Shown: positions 7,602 to 15,591 of the stretch, one piece after another | How positions within the stretch are numbered: position 1 is the stretch's first letter | Layout of the letters: each line of letters starts with the position of its first letter | DNA from: CAZFDE01 sp964517795 | GTDB taxonomy: Bacteria > Planctomycetota > Phycisphaerae > Sedimentisphaerales > Anaerobacaceae | Assembly: GCA_964517795.1 (NCBI GenBank) | Contig: CAZFDE010000022.1 | Coordinates: 1 to 37,369 of the forward strand | DNA length: 37,369 nt | Direction of reading: 5' to 3' | The notes under the pieces: model-generated | What the model was told of the DNA's origin: nothing | Seen by the model: the letters and a program-made list of their open reading frames with translations, nothing else | The model's database searches: none | Position numbers and translations under genes: made by a program

Positions 7602-8507
7602 GTGAGTATTGATGTTGCAGGACCTTTGGTGAATTTGAAACCGAAGTACGAATTTTTTATCGGGATTGATTCGGACGGCTGTGTTTTTGATACGATGGGG
7701 ATCAAACAGCGGGAGTGCTTTTGCCCGTGGATGATCGGGTATTTCGGCTTGCAGCCGGTGGCCCAGGCAGCGAGGGAGTGCAAAGATTTTGCAGACCTGT
7801 TTTCCAAGACGCGCGGGGCCAATCGGCATAAAACCGCTAAGCGAATCATTGAGGAATTATTACCGACTCATCCGATGGTCAAAGAGCGTCAGTTCAAGGT
7901 GCCGCGATTTCCGTATTATTTTGCGTGGGTCGATGCCAAAGACAGCGTATTAAGCAATGACGGCCTGCAAAAGGCGATTGATAACGCAAGAAGCGAAGAA
8001 GAAAAGGATGAACTGGAACTGGTGCTGGCCTGGAGCAAACAGGTCAATGCGGCCGTCGGTCAGATCGTAAAAGACATGCCGCCGTTTCCGCATGTTCGCG
8101 AAAGTTTACAGCGAATCTCACAATGTGCCGATTCGATCGTCTGCTCCTCGACACCGGATGAGGCACTGCGGCGAGAATGGGAAGAACACGATATTGCCAA
8201 ATATGTGCGGGTAATCGCGGGGCAGGAAATGGGCAAAAAGGCCGACCATCTGCGGTATGCCACCGAGGGTAAATACGAAAAGGGCCGCATTTTGATGATT
8301 GGCGATGCGCCGGGGGATATGAAGGCCGCCAAAGCGAACAGTGTTTTGTTTTATCCGGTGAATCCGGGGCATGAAACGCAGTCATGGGAGCGGTTTTATG
8401 AAGAATCGCTGGATAAATTCCTAAACGGGACTTATGCCGGTGCGTATGAGGAAAAGCTGATTGCGGAATTCGATGCATTACTGCCGGAGAATCCGCCGTG
8501 GTTATAA
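7602..8507 (+). CDS. HAD-superfamily hydrolase of unknown substrate
   Basis: This 301-residue HAD protein has all four catalytic motifs. The DSDG nucleophile loop (D23 and D25) is followed by CSST in motif II, a motif III lysine in the GKKADHL stretch and GDAPGD in motif IV. A large helical cap sits between motifs I and II, so a small phosphorylated metabolite is the likely substrate. The start is GTG, chosen because AGGAG lies 7 nt upstream. Its place in the uronate operon suggests it clears a stray phosphorylated intermediate or releases a sugar acid from its phosphate. It is not a kinase by known family precedent. Substrate unknown. Confidence 0.8.
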   Translation: MSIDVAGPLVNLKPKYEFFIGIDSDGCVFDTMGIKQRECFCPWMIGYFGLQPVAQAARECKDFADLFSKTRGANRHKTAKRIIEELLPTHPMVKERQFKVPRFPYYFAWVDAKDSVLSNDGLQKAIDNARSEEEKDELELVLAWSKQVNAAVGQIVKDMPPFPHVRESLQRISQCADSIVCSSTPDEALRREWEEHDIAKYVRVIAGQEMGKKADHLRYATEGKYEKGRILMIGDAPGDMKAAKANSVLFYPVNPGHETQSWERFYEESLDKFLNGTYAGAYEEKLIAEFDALLPENPPWL

Positions 8508-8519
8508 GATGAATCTGAG

Positions 8520-9791
8520 ATGATGATTTTCAGGGAACAACAGGATGGTTTTGTCAGTCAGCAGGGATTGGATGATGCCGTTCGGGAGTATTTTGGCCGG
8601 CACGACTGCGGCGGCAAACGGATTTTATTTTTGATCCCGGACAATACCCGTTCGGGGCCCATTGGGCAGGTATTTCAAAGTATTTTTGAAATGATCGGGC
8701 AAGAAGTCGCAGCCATCGATTGCCTTGTGGCGTTGGGGACGCATCGGCCGATGAGTGAACAGGAGATATGCGAACGGCTGTCGATGGATATGAAGGTACG
8801 CCGATCGACGTATAAAAAAGTGAATTTTTTCAATCACCGCTGGGATAAGCCCGAAACGTTTAAGACAATCGGACAGATCAGTGCCGATGAGATTGAACAG
8901 CTTAGTGAAGGGCGATTTCGTGAATCGATTGATGTGCGGATCAACAAGCTGATCTTCGATTATGATGAATTTTTTATCCTGGGGCCGGTATTCCCGCATG
9001 AGGTCGTGGGTTTTTCGGGCGGTCATAAGTATATTTTTCCGGGGATTGCGGGCGCGGAAATTATCGACTTTTTCCATTGGCTCGGCGCGGTGATTACCAA
9101 TCCGGTAATCAACGGTAATATATGGACACCGACCCGGGCGGTAGTGGAGAAGGCCGCTTCATTTATTGACCATCCGCATCAACTTATTGCAGTAGTCAGC
9201 GCAGGTCAGGATCTAAAAGGAATTTTTCTGGGTGATTGCGGTGATGCATGGCAGGCGGCGGCCGAATTGTCACAAAAGTGCCACATCGTCTATAAAGACA
9301 GGGCATATCATCTGGTGATTGGAATCGCGCCGCAGATGTACGACGATATATGGGTCGCAGGCAAGGCGATGTACAAGCTCGAGCCGGTGGTTGCCGACGG
9401 CGGGACGTTGGTCATCTACGCGCCGCATATTCAGGATATCTCCTATGCGCATGGTAAGGCGATCAAGCAAATCGGATATCATGTGCGGGATTATTTTCTC
9501 AAGCAGCCGGAAAAATTCAAAAATACGTCGCGCGCTGTGATGGCCCACTCAACACATGTCAAGGGGATCGGCACGTTTGAGGATGGGATCGAAAAGCCGC
9601 GAATCCAGGTGGCGCTGGCAACCGGCATCAGCAAAGCAACGTGTCAGCAGATCAATCTGGGATATCGGGATTTCAGACAGATTGATATTTCAGGCTATCG
9701 TAATCGTGAAAAAGAAGGTATATTGGTCGTCGATCATGCCGGCGAAACATTGTATCGGCTGGCGGATGGGACGATACCGAAAGTTACATAA
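8520..9791 (+). CDS. LarA-family nickel-pincer 2-hydroxyacid epimerase, predicted D-mannonate/D-gluconate 2-epimerase
   Basis: This 423-residue protein is a lactate racemase (LarA) homologue. The key residues are retained: DNTR (41-44), GTHRP with H75 (LarA H108) and PHEVVGFSGGHK with H160 and K170. H186 lies 16 residues further on. The H160-K170-H186 spacing equals LarA H174-K184-H200, so both the pincer-cofactor lysine and the nickel-binding histidine appear present. The LarA superfamily is known to include a D-gluconate 2-epimerase as well as racemases of lactate, malate and others. Between a mannonate-forming SDR and 6-phosphogluconate dehydrogenase, epimerisation of D-mannonate to D-gluconate is the natural inference. 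The cofactor makers LarB, LarC and LarE are not in the window. Two ATGs sit side by side at the start, and the ribosome site is weak. Confidence 0.85.
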   Translation: MMIFREQQDGFVSQQGLDDAVREYFGRHDCGGKRILFLIPDNTRSGPIGQVFQSIFEMIGQEVAAIDCLVALGTHRPMSEQEICERLSMDMKVRRSTYKKVNFFNHRWDKPETFKTIGQISADEIEQLSEGRFRESIDVRINKLIFDYDEFFILGPVFPHEVVGFSGGHKYIFPGIAGAEIIDFFHWLGAVITNPVINGNIWTPTRAVVEKAASFIDHPHQLIAVVSAGQDLKGIFLGDCGDAWQAAAELSQKCHIVYKDRAYHLVIGIAPQMYDDIWVAGKAMYKLEPVVADGGTLVIYAPHIQDISYAHGKAIKQIGYHVRDYFLKQPEKFKNTSRAVMAHSTHVKGIGTFEDGIEKPRIQVALATGISKATCQQINLGYRDFRQIDISGYRNREKEGILVVDHAGETLYRLADGTIPKVT

Positions 9792-9815
9792 ACTATAACA
9801 GGAAGGATAATGATC

Positions 9816-11267
9816 ATGTCAAAAGCAGATATGGGTCTGATCGGACTTGCAGTGATGGGTGAAAATCTCATTTTGAATATGGAAAGCAAGGGCTTTACCG
9901 TGGCCTGCTATAACCGAACCGTTTCCAAGGTGGATGATTTTATCAACGGCCGGGCCAAGGGTAAAAACATCATCGGCTGTCACAGTATCGAAGAACTGGC
10001 GGCGAACCTGCAAAAACCGCGTAAGATTATGCTGATGGTTAAAGCGGGCAAGCCGGTCGATCAGTTTATCGATCAGGTGCTGCCGCATCTCGAAGACGGC
10101 GATATCATTATCGACGGCGGCAACAGTCATTTCCCCGATACGATTCACCGGACCGAATATGTCGAAAGCAAGGGCAAGCTGTATATCGGCACCGGTGTCT
10201 CCGGCGGTGAAGAGGGCGCACTGAAAGGGCCGTCGATTATGCCGGGCGGATCACCGAAGGCATGGCTGGCGGTCAAAGATGTTTTTCAGAAGGTGGCCGC
10301 GCAAACACCGGATGGCGAGCCGTGCTGCGATTGGGTCGGCGAAAATGGCGCCGGGCATTTCGTCAAGATGGTGCATAACGGTATCGAGTACGGCGATATG
10401 CAGATGATCTGCGAGACCTATCAGTTGATGAAAGAGGTCCTGGGGATGTCGAATGCCGAGATGCATGAGGTGTTCACCGAATGGAACGAGGGCGAACTGG
10501 ACTCCTATTTGATTGAGATCACCCGTGATATCCTCGGGTTTAAGGACGAAGACGGCAATGAAGTGATCGATCTGATCCTGGATACCGCGGGCCAAAAGGG
10601 AACGGGTAAGTGGACAGTAATTGAAGCCCTGAATGAAGGCCAGCCGCTGACGTTGATTGGCGAGGCGGTCTTTGCACGATGCCTGTCGGCACTGAAAGCG
10701 CAGCGTGTTCGGGCATCCAAGGTTTTGACCGGTCCCAAGCCGCAGTTCAAAGGGGATAAGAAGGCGTTTATCGCGGATCTGCGAAAAGCGCTCTATGCGG
10801 CCAAGATCGTTAGCTACGCCCAGGGATATCAATTGATGCAGGCTGCGGCCCAGGAACATCACTGGAATCTTAATTATGGCGGAATCGCCCTGATGTGGCG
10901 CGGCGGCTGTATTATCCGCTCGGTCTTTTTGGGCAAGATCAAAGAAGCCTTCGATACGAATCCGAAATTGGAAAATCTGCTGCTGGATCCATTCTTTAAG
11001 GATGCGGTTGTCAGTGCCCAGGATGCATGGCGCAATGTCGTTTCAACGGCGGTGGCGACCGGCATTCCGGCACCGGCGATCAGCGCGGCACTGGCGTATT
11101 ACGACGGTTATCGCAAGGAGCGGCTGCCGGCCAATCTGCTGCAGGCGCAGCGCGATTATTTCGGCGCCCATACTTACGAGCGGGTGGATAAACCGCGCGG
11201 CGAGTTTTTTCACACGAACTGGACCGGCCGCGGCGGGACAACGGCCGCTTCGACCTATACCGTATAA
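9816..11267 (+). CDS. gnd: 6-phosphogluconate dehydrogenase, decarboxylating
   Basis: This full-length 483-residue enzyme oxidises 6-phosphogluconate to ribulose 5-phosphate and CO2. Motifs seen are GLAVMGENL near the N-terminus, NRT followed by Lys after the second strand (the usual NADP+ pattern), and GHFVKMVHNGIEYGDM with catalytic K184 and E191. The C-terminal ILDTAGQKGTGKWT follows. An ATG at 9810 is in frame, but the ribosome site GGAAGGA (9801-9807) lies only 2 nt from it. It lies 8 nt from the ATG at 9816, so the latter is preferred. The gene stands between a LarA-type epimerase and uronate isomerase. Carriage inside a uronate operon argues that the uronates drain through 6-phosphogluconate. 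Confidence 0.95.
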   Translation: MSKADMGLIGLAVMGENLILNMESKGFTVACYNRTVSKVDDFINGRAKGKNIIGCHSIEELAANLQKPRKIMLMVKAGKPVDQFIDQVLPHLEDGDIIIDGGNSHFPDTIHRTEYVESKGKLYIGTGVSGGEEGALKGPSIMPGGSPKAWLAVKDVFQKVAAQTPDGEPCCDWVGENGAGHFVKMVHNGIEYGDMQMICETYQLMKEVLGMSNAEMHEVFTEWNEGELDSYLIEITRDILGFKDEDGNEVIDLILDTAGQKGTGKWTVIEALNEGQPLTLIGEAVFARCLSALKAQRVRASKVLTGPKPQFKGDKKAFIADLRKALYAAKIVSYAQGYQLMQAAAQEHHWNLNYGGIALMWRGGCIIRSVFLGKIKEAFDTNPKLENLLLDPFFKDAVVSAQDAWRNVVSTAVATGIPAPAISAALAYYDGYRKERLPANLLQAQRDYFGAHTYERVDKPRGEFFHTNWTGRGGTTAASTYTV

Positions 11268-11286
11268 TCCGAAAGGAAAATGAACG

Positions 11287-12699
11287 ATGAAATCGTTCTT
11301 GTCAGATGATTTTCTGCTGGACACAGAAACGGCGCGAAAGCTTTATTTTGATCACGCGGCAAAGATGCCGATTTATGACTATCATTGTCATTTACCGGCC
11401 GCCGCTATTGCATCCGACCGCCAGTTCGAAAATCTGACCCAAATATGGCTTGCCGGAGATCATTACAAATGGCGGGCGATGCGGGCCAACGGTGTGGATG
11501 AGCGGTATATTACCGGCGATGCGAGCGACTGGGAGAAATTCGCGCAGTGGGCCGCGACGGTGCCGTATTGCATTCGCAATCCGCTCTATCACTGGACACA
11601 CATGGAACTGCAAAATCCCTTTGGCATATCGGATCAGGTGCTCTCGCCCGAAACCGCTAAGGCAATTTATGACTCATGCAGCGAAAAACTGCGAACCAAA
11701 GACTATCGTGTTCGCAACCTCCTTCGAAAACGCAATGTCAAACTGATCTGTACGACCGAGGATCCATTGGATTCGCTCGAACACCATCAACAGATCCGGG
11801 CCGATGGTTTTGATATCCCCGTTCATACCGCTTGGCGACCGGACAAGGCCATGGCGGTCGATGATCTGGATTCACTCAATGCCTGGATTCGGCGATTGGG
11901 CCAATTAACAGATTCCGAGATCAAGACCTTCGAAGCATATCTGGAAGCGATAGACCGTCGCCATTTGTATTTCCACGAAAACGGCTGCCGGTTGAGCGAT
12001 CATGGTATTGAACAGCCGTATGCAGAGGAATATTCACTTAACGATATTCAAAAAATATTTTTGAAAATTTTTTCCGGCAGTGAATTGAATTCGAATGAAA
12101 AGAATCAATTTCGTTCGGCAATGCTGTACGAGCTGGCTTTGATGAATCATCGTCGCGGCTGGGTGCAGCAGTTTCATTTGGGCGCGCTGCGCAACACCAA
12201 CAGCCGAATGAGGCAACAGCTCGGCCCGGATACCGGATACGATTCGATGGGTGATTTCGAGATGGCCAAGCCGCTGGCCGCCTTTTTGGATCGGCTTGAC
12301 CGCAGCGATCAGCTTGCCAAAACGATTTTGTTTAATCTCAATCCCCGAGACAATGAGTTATTTGCCACCATGGCAGGCAATTTCCAGGGCGATGGCATCG
12401 TCGGCAAGATTCAATACGGCCCGGCGTGGTGGTTCCTGGATCAAAAGGACGGGATCGCACGGCATATCGAAGTGCTTTGTCTGCATGGATTACTGAGCCG
12501 ATTTGTGGGCATGGTGACCGATTCGCGCAGCTTTCTGTCCTATTCGCGCCATGAGTATTTCCGGCGAATTCTCTGCGCCATCATCGGCGCCGATGTAGAG
12601 AAAGGTGAACTGCCCAAAGATATGAAATGGCTGGGGCAGATCATTGAGGATATCTGTTATCATAATGCGTGCCGATATTTTTCAATGGTATTAAGTTAA
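11287..12699 (+). CDS. uxaC: Uronate isomerase UxaC
   Basis: This 470-residue amidohydrolase-fold enzyme converts D-glucuronate to D-fructuronate and D-galacturonate to D-tagaturonate. Motifs seen are YDYHCHLP at about residues 30-37 (metal-site His), WRAMRANG, CTTEDPLDSL, HTAWRPDKA, QFHLGALRN and the C-terminal VTDSRSFLSYSRHEYFRR. Length and motifs match the family over the full span. It is the entry enzyme of the pathway and lies directly upstream of the TRAP transporter genes. The transporter probably supplies the free uronates. It has a GGA-type ribosome site. Confidence 0.95.
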   Translation: MKSFLSDDFLLDTETARKLYFDHAAKMPIYDYHCHLPAAAIASDRQFENLTQIWLAGDHYKWRAMRANGVDERYITGDASDWEKFAQWAATVPYCIRNPLYHWTHMELQNPFGISDQVLSPETAKAIYDSCSEKLRTKDYRVRNLLRKRNVKLICTTEDPLDSLEHHQQIRADGFDIPVHTAWRPDKAMAVDDLDSLNAWIRRLGQLTDSEIKTFEAYLEAIDRRHLYFHENGCRLSDHGIEQPYAEEYSLNDIQKIFLKIFSGSELNSNEKNQFRSAMLYELALMNHRRGWVQQFHLGALRNTNSRMRQQLGPDTGYDSMGDFEMAKPLAAFLDRLDRSDQLAKTILFNLNPRDNELFATMAGNFQGDGIVGKIQYGPAWWFLDQKDGIARHIEVLCLHGLLSRFVGMVTDSRSFLSYSRHEYFRRILCAIIGADVEKGELPKDMKWLGQIIEDICYHNACRYFSMVLS

Positions 12700-12723
12700 C
12701 TTATTTTTATCAGGGAGATCAGC

Positions 12724-13707
12724 ATGACCAAGAATTGGTATTGGCGGATTGGATTGGTTTGGTGTTTGAGTGTTTTTTTGGTGGGGTGTAAAGGAGATTC
12801 CGGTCCGAAAGTTTTAAAATTAGCTCACAGCCTGGACAATACCCATCCGGTGCACAAGGCACTGGAATTCATGGCGCAGAAGGCGGCTGAGAAATCGGGC
12901 GGGCGTCTTCGGATCGATATTTATCCGAGCGGCCAGCTCGGCAGCGAACGCGAGGCTATCGAGCAATTGCAGATCGGGGCACTGGCGATGACCAAGACAT
13001 CGACGGGGCCGCTGGAAAGTTTCATCCCCGAGATGAAGGTGCTGGGGATGCCGTATTTGTTTCGCGATCAGGACCATAAACGTAAGGTTTTCAAAGGCTT
13101 GATCGGTCAGGAAATCCTGTCGGCCGGCGAGAAGGTTGGATTGAAGGGATTGTGTTTTTATGATGCCGGTGCCCGCAGTTTTTATACCACGAATCGGCCG
13201 GTCAATACCCCGCAGGATCTCAAAGGGATGAAGATCCGTGTTCAGCAAAGCCATATTGCCGTCGAGATGATGCGGGCGATGGGGGCATCGCCGACGCCGA
13301 TCGATTGGGGTGAATTATACACGTCGCTTCAGCAGGGAGTGGTCGATGGGGCCGAAAATAATCCTCCGAGTTTTTATACCTCTCTGCATTATGAAATTTG
13401 TCAATACTACAGCATGGATGAGCATACCATGCAGCCGGATGTAATTCTGATCAGTACCGCAGTCTGGAAAGATATGTCACCGGATCTGCAGCACGCCCTT
13501 GCCGCAGCGATTGCCGAATCGGTTCCGTATTATGAAAAGCTTTGGGACCAGAAAGTTCAGCAATCTCTGATTGAAGTTGAAAAAGCGGGGGTCAAAATTA
13601 TTCGGCCGGACAAGCAACCATTTATCGATGCGGTTCAGCCGCTCTGGAAACAATATGACGGAACGGAACTTGAGACATTGGCTAATCGGATCAGGGAAGT
13701 TGAATAA
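12724..13707 (+). CDS. dctP: TRAP transporter solute-binding lipoprotein DctP (system 1)
   Basis: This 327-residue DctP-type binding protein captures a carboxylate substrate outside the membrane and hands it to the DctQM permease. A signal peptide ends in the lipobox LVGC with C22, so it is a lipoprotein. The family core KIRVQQS, the GELYTSLQQGVVDGAE stretch and surrounding residues are clear. The Arg in KIRV is the usual carboxylate clamp. AGGGAG precedes the ATG. Placement after uxaC makes D-glucuronate and/or D-galacturonate the likely ligand, and DctP proteins for these uronates are known. The specificity cannot be read from sequence alone. Confidence 0.92.
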   Translation: MTKNWYWRIGLVWCLSVFLVGCKGDSGPKVLKLAHSLDNTHPVHKALEFMAQKAAEKSGGRLRIDIYPSGQLGSEREAIEQLQIGALAMTKTSTGPLESFIPEMKVLGMPYLFRDQDHKRKVFKGLIGQEILSAGEKVGLKGLCFYDAGARSFYTTNRPVNTPQDLKGMKIRVQQSHIAVEMMRAMGASPTPIDWGELYTSLQQGVVDGAENNPPSFYTSLHYEICQYYSMDEHTMQPDVILISTAVWKDMSPDLQHALAAAIAESVPYYEKLWDQKVQQSLIEVEKAGVKIIRPDKQPFIDAVQPLWKQYDGTELETLANRIREVE

Positions 13708-14241
13708 ATGCTCGCAACGATCAGAAATCTGCTGAATCGCTTTCTGGAGGTATTGGTCACGGTTGCAATGGGCGTGTTGGTGATCGACGTTCTCTGGCAG
13801 GTTTTTACCCGGTTTGCCATCCGAAAACCCAGTTACTGGACCGAGGAACTGGCTACTTTCCTGATGATTTGGGTGGGGCTTTTGGGGGCCAGTGTCGCAC
13901 TCAATCGCGGTGCGCATCTGGGCATCGATTATTTCGTTTCCAAATTGTCAGCCAAAAAGGCCATGTTTACCGTATTGTTCAGCTTTTTTTGCATTGCGGT
14001 GTTTTCGCTGCTGGTTCTGGTGATTGGGGGCCTCAATCTGGTGAAGATTACGTTACAAACCCAGCAGATATCTCCGGCATTGAACGTGAAAATGGGCTAT
14101 GTTTATCTGGCTTTGCCGATCAGCGGATTCTTTCTGGTGTTTTACAGTGTTGAGTTATTTATCGAAACATGGATCAATATTCGAAAGGGCCGTTTTCTTA
14201 AACTCGAACATGACGAAGCGGCTGCAGCGGCTGCAGATTAA
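13708..14241 (+). CDS. dctQ: TRAP transporter small membrane subunit DctQ (system 1)
   Basis: This 177-residue integral membrane protein has four predicted helices and the family-typical WTEEL stretch after the second. It forms the permease with DctM. The ATG follows the dctP stop codon without a gap, and the ribosome site lies within the end of dctP. The C-terminus ends in an alanine-rich tail (EAAAAAAD). It acts in the cytoplasmic membrane, probably for sodium-driven uronate uptake. Confidence 0.9.
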   Translation: MLATIRNLLNRFLEVLVTVAMGVLVIDVLWQVFTRFAIRKPSYWTEELATFLMIWVGLLGASVALNRGAHLGIDYFVSKLSAKKAMFTVLFSFFCIAVFSLLVLVIGGLNLVKITLQTQQISPALNVKMGYVYLALPISGFFLVFYSVELFIETWINIRKGRFLKLEHDEAAAAAAD

Positions 14242-14261
14242 ATGAGGATATATACAAAAAA

Positions 14262-15575
14262 ATGAATGCCGATGCGATTGCATTACTGGTTTTGATATTG
14301 AGCTTTGTGATGTTGCTTGTGCTGAATGTCCCGGTCGGTTTTTGTATGGGCGTGGCGACATTGCTGGGGCTGATCATCTTAATGGATTTCTCTGCGACAG
14401 TGCTGATTATTGCCCAGCAGATGGCGACTGGAATCGATAGTTTCGCATTGTTGGCGATTCCCTTTTTTATTCTTTCGGGTCTTTTTATGGGGCGCGGGGG
14501 GATTGCCCGGCGATTGATCGACTTTGCTAACGTGCTGGTCGGGCGATTCAGGGGCGGCCTGGCGTTTGTCGATATTTTAACGTGTATGCTGTTTGGTTCG
14601 ATTTCCGGATCGGCGTCGGCGGCGGTTTCTTCGGTCGGGGGATTCATGGTGCCGCTGATGAACAAGATGGGCTACAATCGCGAATTCAATGCATCGATCA
14701 GTATTACGGCCGCAACAACCGGCCTGCTGATACCGCCGAGTAATGTAATGATCGTTTATTCGCTGGCGACGGGCGGTAGTGTTTCAATTGCGGCGATTTT
14801 TATGGCCGGTATTATTCCCGGCATTCTGGTCGGGCTGGCCCTGATGACGGTTGCCGGTGTGATCGCCGCTAAACACAATTATGGCAAGGGTGAAACGTTT
14901 GCGTTGAGTGAAGGTGTCTTACGTTTTTTCAAAGCGATCCCGGCGCTGCTGTTAATTGTGATTGTGTTGGGAGGCATCCTTGGGGGCATCTTTACCGCAA
15001 CGGAGGCGTCGGCGATTGCGGTCATTTATTCGTTTGTGCTTTCGGTTTTCGTTTATAAAGAGGTGCGGCTGAGAGAAATTCCGGAGATATTGCTGCATGC
15101 GGCGATTACCACGGCTGTGGTGATGCTGTTGATTGCCACGTCCATGGCGATGAGCTGGTTTCTGGCGAGGCAGAATGTGCCGCAGGATGTCAGTGCGTTT
15201 TTGCTGGGGCTTAGTGATAATAAATTCGTAGTTCTGTTGATTATTAATGCACTGCTTTTAGCGGTGGGGACGTTTATGGATATGACGCCGGCGGTATTGA
15301 TTTTTACACCAATCTTTCTGCCGATTGTCAAGACGTTTGGGATGAGTCCACTGCATTTCGGTATTATTATGATCATGAATCTGTGTATCGGGTTGTGTAC
15401 GCCGCCGGTGGGGACGTGCCTGTTTTTGGGATGCGGGATCGCCGAGACGACCGTCACGAAGATCATGCGGCATATTCTGCCTTTTTTTGTCGCGATGATC
15501 GTTGTACTTTTGATTTGTACGTATGTTCCGGCATTGTCTTTGACTTTGCCGAAATGGCTGGGATTATTAAAATAA
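14262..15575 (+). CDS. dctM: TRAP transporter large membrane subunit DctM (system 1)
   Basis: This is a 437-residue, roughly twelve-helix permease of the TRAP family. Family stretches include the N-terminal LNVPVGFCMGVA, the conserved PPSNVMIVY loop in the middle and the duplicated FTATEASAIAV and LCTPPVGTCLFLG segments. It uses an ion gradient to import the substrate delivered by DctP. The gene is complete and follows dctQ by 20 nt. Confidence 0.93.
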   Translation: MNADAIALLVLILSFVMLLVLNVPVGFCMGVATLLGLIILMDFSATVLIIAQQMATGIDSFALLAIPFFILSGLFMGRGGIARRLIDFANVLVGRFRGGLAFVDILTCMLFGSISGSASAAVSSVGGFMVPLMNKMGYNREFNASISITAATTGLLIPPSNVMIVYSLATGGSVSIAAIFMAGIIPGILVGLALMTVAGVIAAKHNYGKGETFALSEGVLRFFKAIPALLLIVIVLGGILGGIFTATEASAIAVIYSFVLSVFVYKEVRLREIPEILLHAAITTAVVMLLIATSMAMSWFLARQNVPQDVSAFLLGLSDNKFVVLLIINALLLAVGTFMDMTPAVLIFTPIFLPIVKTFGMSPLHFGIIMIMNLCIGLCTPPVGTCLFLGCGIAETTVTKIMRHILPFFVAMIVVLLICTYVPALSLTLPKWLGLLK

Positions 15576-15591
15576 CTTGAAAGGATTTTAA

